DNA of 64,000 nt from Austropuccinia psidii (lineage: Eukaryota; Basidiomycota; Pucciniomycetes; Pucciniales; Sphaerophragmiaceae): the NCBI GenBank assembly GCA_023105745.1, contig JALGQZ010000009.1:18896564-18960563 (forward strand), given 5' to 3'. Under the pieces are notes generated by a model, which did no database searches, was not told the origin of the DNA, and was given only the letters and a program-made list of their open reading frames with translations. Position numbers and translations under genes: made by a program. Of this stretch, positions 1 through 11,139 are shown in pieces. The stretch's first letter is position 1. The number at the start of each line of letters is the position of its first letter.

Positions 1-1403
1 ATCAAGGCGATGGCTCAACTTATAAAATCACCTGGACCTTTACCCAAACTCTGCCAACCAATCTTTGGACTTTGAATGGACGACTCACTGGGAGCTCATG
101 AATTTGATGATTGGAAATGGAAATTGAGTGAGCCTGAGTGCTCAAGCGTTGTCGTATCGATTGATGCGACTCATCAAATGGATTTTCAAGCCATCTTTTT
201 AGTGCAGAAGGGAGCCAATGAAATTAGTTTTAATAACTCGCCCACATCAGTAAATGGATCAGTCAGTTCAACAAATACTCAACCTACACCTAGGCATGAA
301 AACGTTTGACAATTAGGAGTTTCGCCCCCTTTGGTTGATTCTCATAATGTTGCAGGAAGCTCGACATTTGTAAGAAGATTAGTTTCAACCCCAGAACTTA
401 ATCCAAAGCTCAGTGCAAGTCAACTCAGACGCGCCGCTGGTAGCGGCTTACATCTTACAGAGTCTAAAGCACCTGATATGATTGTCGCCGAATTATCACT
501 CGATCGAAAATCATATCCAAACGGTTGTCAAATTTTATGGAAGTTGAATTTCATCAAAGAAAAGGCTAGTATGGTTTTAGATCAGGAAATTAAATTTCCA
601 GATTCACCAGAAGCGGATACAATGATGGTACCAATTGAGGTCACAATTCATGAGATGCCAAGCCCAACTGTATTTGCAGCTTCATTAGATCCAGCAACGA
701 GGAGAGAAAATTTATTATTGAGGATGACCTTACCGGCTGGATCAGTCCATTCCCCAATCAAAGATCCCTTAACAGCTAACTCTGAGGTCAAGGCAAAAGC
801 GCCTCCTTTATGGTACAGCCAGATGAGTAAACAACATGCGGCAGTCCATTTAAGAATTGAGCAAATAGAAATTGATAAGGATGATGATAAGACACTTGAT
901 GAAGTAAAAGACCTGAACCAATCAAAGAAAACAAGAAGGAAAAGTTTTAATATCAGTGTCAATGGTCAGGAGAAGAAAGTAATTCCAATTTGGGATAGTC
1001 AAATAGCCCTTGGGCGTTGGGAGGCCAGCAATTATATTGGACCTTGTCGTTGGTTATCTAGGTTGGTCCAAAAAAATAATAGAATGCGCATAAAAGTAAA
1101 ACAATTGTCAACTGAATTTGAATGAACTTAAATGATAGGGTCAATCGATTGGGAAAAGTAATAACTTCGAAACAGAAAACATTGATTACTTCATCAATTA
1201 CCAATCATGATCTTTTGCCAGCCAAACTTCGAAGACCGTGTGGAATTTCTCCAGACCTGGTTAAAGAAAGTGAAGATTTGTCCCTATCAGCTCCAACGCC
1301 TGGTTCAATTAATCAATCACCTCATCCCTCATCACCTGTTAATGAAGTTGGAGAATCAGAAGTGGTGGGAACAAAGAATCAAGATGGTTTAACCATTTGG
1401 TAA
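1..1403 (+). pseudogene. Unrecognised host-like gene fragment, broken
   Basis: One reading frame runs from the window edge to 1125, interrupted by TGA at 73-75 and 307-309. A second frame overlaps it at 1122-1125 and continues to 1403. The composition is far less AT-rich than the flanks and the encoded peptide is balanced, with a charged stretch (IDKDDDKTLDEVKDLNQSKK) near 870-930, so it looks like real coding sequence and not a chance ORF. I do not recognise the family and see no signal peptide or membrane segment. The downstream frame is rich in Ser and Pro and could be a disordered tail reached through a frameshift or an unseen intron. The stops suggest a pseudogene; introns or assembly errors could also explain them. 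The gene runs off the left edge. Confidence 0.5.
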
Positions 1404-4400
1404 GCTATAATTAAAAGGCAGAAAGATTAACAAATAATATTATTGACGTAAGTTAAATTTGGCATGCAATAGACTCTAGACGTAAATAATTGATTCAAAA
1501 ATAATAGATTAGACTGGGTTTTTAAAGAAATTTTACAAAATGAAAAATTAAAAGGGACTTTACTGAATTTTACATTTATAAAACAATTAAAGACGATTAG
1601 AACTAGAGCTTATAAAATTGAAAATTAAATTGAAAAATTTAAATGTAAACTGAAATTTATTCATTGGTATTATTAGAAATTAATATAGTATATTTAATAT
1701 GGATTTGATTTGTTTATAATCAAAACCGTTTTCACATTGACCAGAGATATATATATATATGTATCATATAAAATATAAAATTTCAATTTTTTCTTACAAG
1801 AAACTATTTACCAATTTCAAACGTTTTGATTATACTTTCTTCCCTTTGTAAAATTTTTTTGCTATTACTATTAAAATCATGAGAAAATTCATTGCCCAGT
1901 GAAATCATTCATCGCAGAACTTTTTTATCATGTTTTGTTTAATTTTTTATCATTGTCTTTTATTGTTGTTTTTTTTGTACCATCTCATATCACTTTTTGT
2001 CATTGGGTGTGCTTAACCTATGGAATCATGACTGAAAATTGAGTTAACTTGAGCTCAGCCATTTATTTATTCATTTATTTCAAAAATCCTTATATACCTA
2101 TATGAAAGACAAAAAAACAAGTTAACCAATTTAAATAATGATGAAGATAAAGATAATAGTGAGGTTCTCAAGTTTTAGCTTAAAAGGAGAAAACTTTAAA
2201 TACATATATATAATTAATAAAACAAACTAAAAATTTTATTTTATTTTTTCCATTATTAATTTATTGTTTCAATTCAATCATAAAGCTTAAAATATGTATA
2301 TATTGAAAATAAAAGAATAAATAAAGATGATAAGTCTTCAAAACTTCAAAAAGAAATCAATTTGAAACAGAAATAATAATAAAATGAAAATTATCATACA
2401 AATTAATTGATTCATAAAATTCACATGAGGAAGTCCTTGTTTGCTATTTCAATTCAAAATAGGGAAAATAAAGAATAATAAACTATATTTCTCCCCCTCC
2501 CACCTTGCAAAAAGAGTAGGAAAAGAAATCAAAAAAATCTCTAAAAAGCCCAAGCCCAAGATTCAAACATTTCATTTTATTTATTTTAAATTACTCAATT
2601 TTTTTCTCATTCCAAAGTACTACTGTGCACTTATTCCCTCCCATATGTTTTCCATGTGCCCTTTTGTTTTTTTGCACTCAAAAGTCTTTTATCACTCAAT
2701 AAAAATTCAATCCACATCATTTTCCAACACATTTCACCACCCTTTAACTCTCTTTTATTTCATTTATTTTCTCATATAAATATTTTTCAACCATCCTTTT
2801 TCAATTTACAAAGTGTTTTTATGTTGTGGGGTATTTTGTTAAGTTTACAAAACTTAACTATATTTTTTTGTTTTATTTGATGTTTGATCTAATTTGAATT
2901 AAATAATTTGACTTAAAAACACTGATTTTCATTACAATAATAAATTTTGACTCATTTTTCCCATAATAGAACTAATGAGGGGTTTTTGAGGGTAATTCAA
3001 ATTAAGTTTAATAAAAATAAAATAATTATTTACTTTATATTTGACTAACTAACAAGTCTTTAAATGAGATTTGGTTTATGGGAATGATACTACATAAAAC
3101 TCCTTATTTATTTTTTTAGCATAAAAACCAGTATAGATAGAATAATTTTTTCATATTCCTAATTAATACAGGATTACTTACTTAAAAATGAATTTTCTTT
3201 TTTTTTAAAAAAAAAAATTAAATTCAATTGACCAATTCTGGCATGAAAAAATATTTAAGGTTATTTTCTTTTATTTTGGGTGATTTGAATAATAATTAAT
3301 TTTTTTTTTTTTAATAAAAATTGAAAAATTAATTATGTTAATAAATTTTTAATTTTTTGAATAGGTTAATTGAGAGTTGAAGAGATAATTAAATTGTGAA
3401 AGGAATCTTAAAAAAATCAAATTAGAATCTTTGCTGACCCATGCATGAAGGTAGAAACCAAAATATATGGGTTGTTATATTTGACCTTCCCTAACACATA
3501 TTCCCTTGGTAACCCATAGGCTATGGGCTGAAAATGTGTCTTTTTCTCTTGGTTCATTAAAGAAATCTCCATAAAGATAATCTGGACATGACATATTTCT
3601 CCAAAATAAGGTTCACAGTACTACTATACAATGTAGTAATTAAAGGAAATAACATGAAGTAAAATATCAACCTTAGGCATTAGGAAATATTTTCAGCTCA
3701 AAAAATATCATTAATTAATAGTTTTTGAGAATTTATCATTCAAAAGAAGTCTAGCTCACAAAAATAAAGTTCAAGAAAGTTATGAATCTGGTCTTGTTGG
3801 CTTGAGCTCTCATTGTTTAGATAATTAATCAGAAATGATATTTCCTTCTGAGACTATTTTTCTTTTAACTTAAAAGTTCCACCATCCACCTCAGTTTCTT
3901 CATGGGAACCATTAAAGTATTCTTGAAGTGAGATTCTATTTTCTTCTAAATTAGTCTCAAATATTTCATAAGGAGGTCATTTTGCAAAAAAATTTCACAC
4001 ATTGTGGATTAGGAATTTTTTCCAAGATAATCACATTCTTTGAATTGATAGTATCTAGATTTACAAGATTAGTAAATTCCAATTCATCTTCTTTCACAGC
4101 TTGTGAGATTTTTTTGGTCTAGAATTTGACTGTTCATCTGTTGTACTTGAAAAGGTAGGAAGAATATTTGTATGATTACTATAGTTGACAATTGTAGATG
4201 ACAAAATAGAAGCTCAAGAAATTCTTGAAATTTTCATTTCTGGTAGCTGGCTTAAATTTAAGCTTTTTCAAGGTTGTTTTGAACTGAAAAAGATAGGAAT
4301 AAGAATTGATAATGGGCCTTGAACATTCTTATAATCCCATCATTATTCCATCAATGAGTGGTTGAATATGAGCTGTCAAGTTTTTTGAAAAAAAGCTTAC

Positions 4401-4469
4401 ACAGATATTGGTGATACCTTCTGATAAAATCTTACCCTTCAAGTTATTGAAATGCAGAAAAATTGTTTT
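1404..4469 (+). other. AT-rich sequence without a gene
   Basis: Homopolymer-rich AT DNA with frequent stops in all frames. Short ORFs around 2441-2880 are T-rich and translate to Phe, Ile and His runs typical of chance frames. I see no LTR ends, tRNA-like cloverleaf or coding signal. It may be old, decayed transposon or intergenic DNA. Confidence 0.6.
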
Positions 4470-4640
4470 CCTGGAGCCATGTAGACTAGTGGCTTACATC
4501 CTGTGGGTCTAGAGTACCTGAAATTATTGTTGCCAGATTATCACTTGATATTAAATTAATAAATTAGCTGGTGAAGGATTCTCCAAAGTGGAATTAGATC
4601 TTATATATAAGATTCAATATTGATTGAATAGGAAAATAGA
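4470..4640 (+). pseudogene. Decayed relative of the gene at 1-1403
   Basis: A short stretch around 4488-4560 matches the gene at 440-530 in the same orientation. It reads PEIIVARLSLDIK where the better copy reads PDMIVAELSLDRK, and the preceding GGCTTACATC is identical in both. The match fades on both sides, with a weaker continuation (AAGTGGAATTAGATC against AAGTTGAATTTCATC). This fits an old tandem duplicate that has drifted to local AT-rich composition. Only about 100-170 bp can be aligned by eye, so the true extent is uncertain. Confidence 0.45.
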
Positions 4641-6077
4641 GAAAAAAATCCTTATCATCTTAAATAGTAATGATAAATATCTCCCATAGATTTTTCTGGT
4701 GTCTATTTATTATCTGTTGGTTTCATTAGTGTATTATAAATTGAAAGCCTCGTGGGGTTTATTTGAGCTCATTGAGTTAATTTTTTAGTGATCTATTTAA
4801 GGAGGTTTATTATTTATAAGCTAAGTCTTGAAGATAACAAACAAAAAGGTACAGATTCTAAAAGGTTATAGAGATTTTTTTGAGAACAACTTAAGAGATG
4901 AAAATAAAATCTAAACTTTACTGCAAGAATCATGTAAAATGAGATTCAGCTTGGTTTGTATTATTAATACCTTGATGGCTCTTTATTTAATATTTGTAAT
5001 GAATATAATATAAATAGAATTTTGGAAGGTTTTACCTTTCATTGATTATAAAACCCCATCTCCAAGAACTCAAGACAAAAAAACTTAAAAATTGCAGATA
5101 TTTGTAATTTTACAATATGGTCCCAATTTAAACAAACATTTTTTGATGATTTCCCAGTTTTAATTCACTGTGAGTATTAATTAATAAAATAATCTTAAGT
5201 AAATATAATTCTCTGTATAAAGAAAAACTAATGTACACTTACAAAGCTTATACTCAAAATAGTTGATATTCAATTCATTTGTGTATTTACAATAAATGTT
5301 TGATCAAGTAATGAATCAAAATAATTATTTATACAAATTATAAATCAAAAAAGCACACTTAATAAGAAAAAACATCAATCAATATGGAATTTTACTATGT
5401 ATATTTGATCTGGATAATATTTTTTTATCATAATAACTATTAAATTTATATAATTGTCTCTTGAAGCTATATTTAATGAAGGCAGAAATCTTATCACCTG
5501 AATATAAGAGTTCATATAATGTGAACGTATATGGAAGGATTCATTTATTCTGTTAAAATAAATATTCTAATGTCTCTTCGATGTGACTCAGTATTATTTG
5601 ACAATGGATGAGAAATTTGAAGCTCTTTAATAACACAAATAGAAATAAAAACTTTAATATAGCTCCATGAAATGATTTTGATTAATTTTCAGATTAAGTG
5701 GAGATACAGGCTCATAGAAAGTGGAAAAATCCTTGAATCAAGCTTGTAATAGATATAAAGATCTCATTTCCTAAATTTTCATTTTCATGGAAGATATCTG
5801 ATAGTATTATTTTTGTATAGTAGGGAAAACCCACCCTAATCCTTTGGCTTCTAAGTAGAGAATGGGTAAAAATTCCATCTCAAGTTGAGATATTAATGAA
5901 GTTAAGAAAGAGTTAATTTGAAGATACATATGGAGATATTAATGAAGTTAATGATTAGTTAGCTTTGATTTAAACATAAAGATATTTTGTGAGTTAATGC
6001 TGAGTTAACTTGGAGACATCAGCCAAGATCCTTGTACGGGACCTGCAGGCAAGTCCAAGTCAAATCCCCCCAGTGTC
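4641..6077 (+). other. AT-rich sequence without a gene
   Basis: No supportable ORF. A 19-bp direct repeat (GAGATATTAATGAAGTTAA) occurs near 5886 and 5934. The last 75 bp are more GC-rich and abut the broken edge of a family-2 LTR at about 6078. Confidence 0.5.
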
Positions 6078-6793
6078 TTAAGTTATTTTATTCTTTCTTG
6101 ATTAAAATTAAAGAATTGAAATCATAGAATTTAGATTATTGTTGTAATCACCAATAATATATTTTATTATATAAAATTAATCATCTTAAATATCTTTTAA
6201 AATCCACAAATTCCTCTTAAAAACTCTTTAATCATAATTCTTATTATAAAAAGTTGTTTTATATTTAAAATCATTGATTTTTGGCGTGTTTTTAACTTAT
6301 AATTATTATTTAATATAATACCTGTTGTTGTTTGACTTGTTGTATTAAATAAATATTGTAAGTAAGTTTTCTCTAAAGTTCTATATCTTTTTCATCTAGT
6401 AATAGTTTTTTTATATAGAATTTTTATTTTATAAGACTTATTTCTGCACAGTGTGTGTTTAATTCTTTTATAAATAATACTTATATTATTTATAAGTGGT
6501 TCATATTCATATTTTCCACGTGTAGTTGTCTCATTAAGAGCTTTACACTTCTTATTTTTATAACTGTCAGTGACTATAACAATAATAGAATAATTAGAAT
6601 TTATTATAATTATTATATTTTTTTGATTATTATATTCTTATAATAATAATTAAATTTTTTTTATAATTATTTTTAATAATTTTATTTAAATTTGTGGCTG
6701 TAATATTTCATTATATTATATATTTCTACTGAGGACAGTCATAGCACTCTTGATTTTGCTACTATTATCAAGATTTTCATAGACAAACTTACA
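6078..6793 (+). repeat. 5'-truncated family-2 LTR (element E')
   Basis: The sequence is the plus-strand counterpart of the last third of the LTRs of element D (35200 down to 34532). It shares the blocks around GTAATCACCAATAATA, the TTTTGGCGTGTTTTT motif and the terminal CATAGACAAACTTACA. Homology to the D LTR starts abruptly near 6078, so the upstream part and the usual TGTGAGCC start are missing. It is followed directly by the primer-binding-like site and gag leader, so it is the 5' LTR of E'. Confidence 0.8.
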
Positions 6794-6815
6794 TTTGGGG
6801 GCCTGGCCGTAATCC
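6794..6815 (+). other. Candidate primer binding site of E'
   Basis: TTTGGGGGCCTGGCCGTAAT follows the LTR end. The same motif abuts the 5' LTR end in elements A, B, D and H, which fits a minus-strand primer binding site. The priming tRNA (or self-priming) cannot be determined from the window. Confidence 0.6.
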
Positions 6816-7421
6816 TAACCAATTTTTGGGACATAAATCATATTCTAGACCTTATTTTACTGTTTTCTGACGTAAAATTGCCATATTTATCTTAATATTG
6901 GCTTTTTTGGGACTTATCCCTTATAAATAATCTTTATAATATTAATAAATTTATTTTTCCTTAAGAATATTGTTTGAAACAATATACTATTGAGTGACTT
7001 TGAATAAATTTCTTTTGTCTAACTAGTGGCTTTTACACATCACAGACTTGAAATTTATTCTTTGAGTTATTCTAGTATAAAGTGAATAATAATACAATTT
7101 TTACTAATAAAATTGTTAATTGCATAATTATTATTTCCTTTAAAAAAATCAAAAATTCAAAATTAAAATTATTTACTAAAAACATTTTTTTCTTTTACCT
7201 TAGACATTTTTGTTTATTTTTGACGTAATTTGCCATAAATTACATTAAAACAACTTTATTCAATAAGTTGAGTTTATATGTTATTTTTATTGTTTCATAG
7301 TCTAGTATTGAAATTCCAACCAGCTTAGCACCAAGGGGTTTAATAACCAAAGAACCCTTTAAGGGTCCATCAGGTGAATTCAATACATTCTTAGTCTATT
7401 TTTTCTTAAAATTGACGTGCA

Positions 7422-9336
7422 ATGACTCCTACTAGAAGTGTAAGTAATTACTCCATCCAATCAAATGGATCTGGACCAGGACATTCCAGTCACAAATCAA
7501 AAAGACAAGAATGTCAGCCCAGAGGAGAGGCACAAATGGAGGATGCCAGAACTTCCACCAGTTCCCACAGGTTAGCCAGCACCTTGGAACCTCTAATTGA
7601 GAGTCCAGAAGCTGACATAACTGCTATTGCTGTTAGACCTGAATCATTTCCAACAGGCAGAAGTGGAGATTTACCAGTGTCAGTACAAGAACTGGTTTAT
7701 GGCGGCCAAACAGCAAGAGTGGGAACTACTCCCAAGCCTTTGGATAGGCACCATGAACTCTTATCTTCAAGTGAAGAAGTTCATGGGGCCAGAAAAGACA
7801 GAAGATCTTCTGAAGGGTTGGACACCAATGTCTTTGAAAGGACAAGGCCAACAGATAAAAGCTTGGTTGAAAAACCAAAGCATGTTATCAGAGGATCAGA
7901 AGAAGAAGTTGGCCCAAGGAAAGGAAAACAGCCCAGTGGAAGCTCCCCAAGCATTCACCAGCAAAACTCCGCCTCAACAAGTGCCAAACAAGCCCAAGCA
8001 AGCCCCAAAGACCAATCAGAAGGGAAAGCAAAAGTCAAAGGGAAAGGCAAAGCCCAAATGGAACAATCCTTACCAGCAGAATTACAGAATCCCAAAGAAA
8101 GAAAAGACAGCCATGGACAATGTGTTCAATATGGCAAGAACTCTGATGGAATTCAAAAACAAGGAGGAGGAAAGATTGAGCCAATCTTTCCCAAAGAAAT
8201 AGATCTTTTTAAGCTTGTAACTCAATTTGAATCTTGTAATAAAGAAATTATAACAAAGCTTAAAAAATTTGAGTATATCCATCAAAAGTTGGGTAATGAG
8301 ATATTACAAGTGAAAGGACAACAAAAGACCATTATTGGCCTTGAAAATGTCAATAAAGACAATATTGTGTCTTTGACGCAAATTTGTGCAAGAATTGTGT
8401 CTAAAGTTACTTTTCTCAATCAACCAGATGACAATTCAATTTCTTTAATAACTGGACAGTTAAGAGAATTGAAATTAAAAGTTCAAAACTTGGAAAATTC
8501 AACTGGTCACAATGCAGCACTTTTTCAAGAACAATTGGAAAAGAGTGATAAAGCAAGACTTGAATTGAAAGAAGACATTCAATCAAGTATTAATAATATA
8601 TCACTGAAAAATGAATTGCCAAGGAAATGCACACCAATTCTTGACAGAAATGTGCTTAATGATTTACATCATACCATTTCAAGTAATGAGGTGGAAACTG
8701 CTTGCAATTTCAAAGACATTCCAAAATTAGAGGAATGGCCAACCTTCAATGGTGAAGGAGAATATAATCATATGGAATTTATCAAAACAATTGATATGTT
8801 CAAAGAAGACTTTAACATACCAGATGAATACATAAGTGCCAGATTACACTCATTATTTACCAGATCAGCAAAGAAATGGTATTGCAAAATGAGACAAGAC
8901 CATGGTAAACATTCTTGGCCTTGGTGGAAAGAAGATATTATTTCCGAATGGGCTAATGATTCCTAGAGATTTAGAATGGAAAATTCTTTTCAAGAAGCCA
9001 TTTTTAATATTGAGAGGGACAGGCCCATTTCTTGGTTTCTTAAACAGAAGGACAGATTAACTGCCTATCATCCTGATATGTCTGAAACAATGGTACATAA
9101 AAGAATACAAAGAAAGTGCAGTGGTGACCTTGAGCATGCTATAAGAAGTTGATTTATTGAGCCTTGCTCTACAGAAGATTATATCAATGCTATGGAGGAC
9201 ATCACTACTAGAGCAAAAATTGGGAGAAATTGGTTCAAATCCCCAATAGACAATAGGACTAAGGGGAAACCAATCTCAAAGCCAAATAAGCCACAAGACA
9301 GACTTCCTTTAAAATGTCACAAATGTGGAAGTACAT
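7422..9336 (+). pseudogene. gag: Family-2 Gag, broken, cut by assembly gap (E')
   Basis: The frame begins at ATG 7422 with MTPTRSVSNYSIQSNGSG and is open to a TAG at 8964-8966, where a Trp codon is expected. It continues as the same protein with a TGA near 9150. The N-terminal third is low-complexity and overlaps the +1 accessory frame. A coiled-coil-like middle (about residues 265-400) is followed by the capsid-type domain beginning KLEEWPTFNGEGEYNHMEF. A CCHC knuckle starts (CHKCGST) and is lost in the gap at 9337. It is closely similar to Gag of D on the other strand. Gag packages element RNA into virus-like particles. Two stops and the gap make this copy non-functional. Confidence 0.85.
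7637..8202 (+). CDS. +1-frame accessory ORF (ORFx), exon 3, of E'
   Basis: An open frame of 188 codons in the +1 frame relative to gag. A TAA lies just upstream (7618-7620), and a good 3' splice site (branch-like TAAC, then TGCTGTTAG) ends at 7636. The matching donor CATCAG|GTGAAT ends exon 2 at 7373, giving a 263-nt intron that contains the gag ATG at 7422. Exon 2 ends in phase 1 and exon 3 starts with the two missing bases, so the frame is continuous. The peptide has MNSYLQVKKFMG, a Lys/Pro-rich middle and a C-terminal helix AMDNVFNMARTLMEF, also found in the family-1 ORFx. Exon 1 and the start of exon 2 are deleted here, so this copy is not expressible as predicted. Function unknown. Confidence 0.5.
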
Positions 9337-9836
9337 NNNNNNNNNNNNNNNNNNNNNNNNNNNNNNNNNNNNNNNNNNNNNNNNNNNNNNNNNNNNNNNN
9401 NNNNNNNNNNNNNNNNNNNNNNNNNNNNNNNNNNNNNNNNNNNNNNNNNNNNNNNNNNNNNNNNNNNNNNNNNNNNNNNNNNNNNNNNNNNNNNNNNNNN
9501 NNNNNNNNNNNNNNNNNNNNNNNNNNNNNNNNNNNNNNNNNNNNNNNNNNNNNNNNNNNNNNNNNNNNNNNNNNNNNNNNNNNNNNNNNNNNNNNNNNNN
9601 NNNNNNNNNNNNNNNNNNNNNNNNNNNNNNNNNNNNNNNNNNNNNNNNNNNNNNNNNNNNNNNNNNNNNNNNNNNNNNNNNNNNNNNNNNNNNNNNNNNN
9701 NNNNNNNNNNNNNNNNNNNNNNNNNNNNNNNNNNNNNNNNNNNNNNNNNNNNNNNNNNNNNNNNNNNNNNNNNNNNNNNNNNNNNNNNNNNNNNNNNNNN
9801 NNNNNNNNNNNNNNNNNNNNNNNNNNNNNNNNNNNN
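9337..9836. other. Assembly gap, exactly 500 N
   Basis: A run of exactly 500 N, the same length as the second gap, so it is a placeholder of unknown real size. The left side stops inside the E' zinc knuckle. The right side is unrelated to the expected protease and RT, so continuity across the gap is not shown. Confidence 0.98.
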
Positions 9837-10372
9837 ATGACCATAAATATAACAAACCATCCCGCCATGACCAAGAAAATTATGATTGCGTGGTTGAGTA
9901 CTTACAGAATTTTCATGCAACAAGGGAAATAGTTGATTGGATCAGCTTAGACACTACCGTGCAACCCACAAGTCCTCCCACTTCAAGGATTGTCTCACCT
10001 TGGTATTTTCCAGTTTCAAACATTAATATTGGGAACAATATATTTTCAACTGAATCCAAAAATGTCAGCAACAGTGTGATATGTTTTCTGAGGGGCAACT
10101 CACAACGATTTGGTATTATTAATAGCATTTTTAAAGTCTCTGAGCCATCTAGCATACTGAAGAATAACTTTCTGATCTTAAAAACTTTGAAGATTGATGT
10201 GAGTTTCTTACCAGATTGGCCGCATCTGAATATTTATAAAGCTGTTGGTTTTTATGATGGACACTTGATTATATCTGAAGAAGAAATAGAAGGTAACTGT
10301 GGATTGTATGATAACAAAGTTCTGTCATGTGGACTGCTTGTAATGATAAAGCCGTTATTTCATGAAATTTAG
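9837..10372 (+). CDS. Unrecognised open frame after the gap, partial
   Basis: A frame of about 178 codons is open from the gap edge to a TAG, with balanced composition and phrases such as HATREIVDWISLDTT and NIYKAVGFYDGHLIISEEE. It does not match any part of the Ty3/gypsy Gag-Pol proteins in this window. The start is hidden by the gap. It may be the C-terminal end of a host gene or of another transposon class; I cannot assign a family. A parallel short frame with an ATG at 9837 looks like a chance shadow. Confidence 0.4.
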
Positions 10373-11139
10373 TCTACAGAAATGCAAATCTCTCAGATTC
10401 ATTAGCGATTTTGCTAGTCAAATAACTGCCTCAAAATTTAGTGACAGAGACATGCCATTGTGACAAGCAAAGCCCATTATTTCACATTGCCACAAAGAAC
10501 TTACTATTTTGACATTGGGTACAGTGTGAATAAGCCAAGTTCAATAATAAAATGACCCACACACTCACCTTTCACAGCATCCAAAATTTCTAACTGCGCC
10601 ATCATCATGTTGGAAGGGGAAGCAGCCCTTGCGCACACGCAAGCGCACCCACACCCACACACGCCAATGCACACACAAGCGCACCCGCACCCACACACGC
10701 CAATGCACACGCAAGCGCACCCGCACCCGCACACGCGGTTATGTGTGGCGGGCTCTGCCAGTGTTGCCTGCAAAACAACAATCCCGCTCAGGCGGAGTCC
10801 TTTTATGGATGACCTGGTGAAGTCAAACCCCCCGCCTACATCAAGACTGGCTGAAGGACCTCTTTGATGTGTGTTTGTGCACACAGGCGGGTCTTGTGTA
10901 ATTTTTACCAACCATTGGACGGTTACGGGATGATCAGGTGGTGAGGAATCTGATTTGAAGGCACAGGGGAACCAATATTGGTGGATGTCACAGGGTTTGG
11001 TGTAAGACAAGAGTGTGACATGTGCTCAACGTTCGCTTGATTTTTGCTTGATGTGAGGTCAACTTTTATCCTCCATGACGTTTGCTTGACGTGAAGTCAA
11101 TCGCCGACGATTGACACGAGATTCGCCCTGGTGCATCTT
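10373..11139. repeat. GC-richer repeat-like segment with a 36-bp minisatellite
   Basis: The composition jumps to GC-rich. From about 10641 to 10737 a 36-bp unit (GCGCACCCRCACCCACACAC, then GCCAATGCACACRCAA) is repeated about three times. An ORF of 168 codons on the minus strand (11010-10504) and one of 86 on the plus strand (10607-10867) both read through the repeat as Cys/Gly/Val/Ala or His/Pro/Thr runs. They are probably by-products of the repeat. The segment resembles dispersed repeats I remember from Austropuccinia, which is memory and not a search. Its right end forms the left TSD of element A. Confidence 0.5.

Noticed and set aside
2441..2880. Two overlapping short ORFs (112 and 74 codons)
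   Set aside because: T-rich, with Phe/Ile/His runs in AT-rich DNA; no splice, repeat or homology support.
6455..6643. 62-codon ORF also seen at 34875-34684
   Set aside because: Both lie in the same part of family-2 LTRs, so the similarity is LTR homology; Ile/Tyr/Asn low-complexity sequence.
9259..9932. Several long frames spanning the N run
   Set aside because: They are open only because N codons contain no stops; nothing is known of the gap sequence.
10504..11010. 168-codon minus-strand ORF with Cys/Gly/Val repeats
   Set aside because: The repeat portion is the 36-bp minisatellite read in an open frame; the opposite strand is open as well, so the ORF is uninformative.
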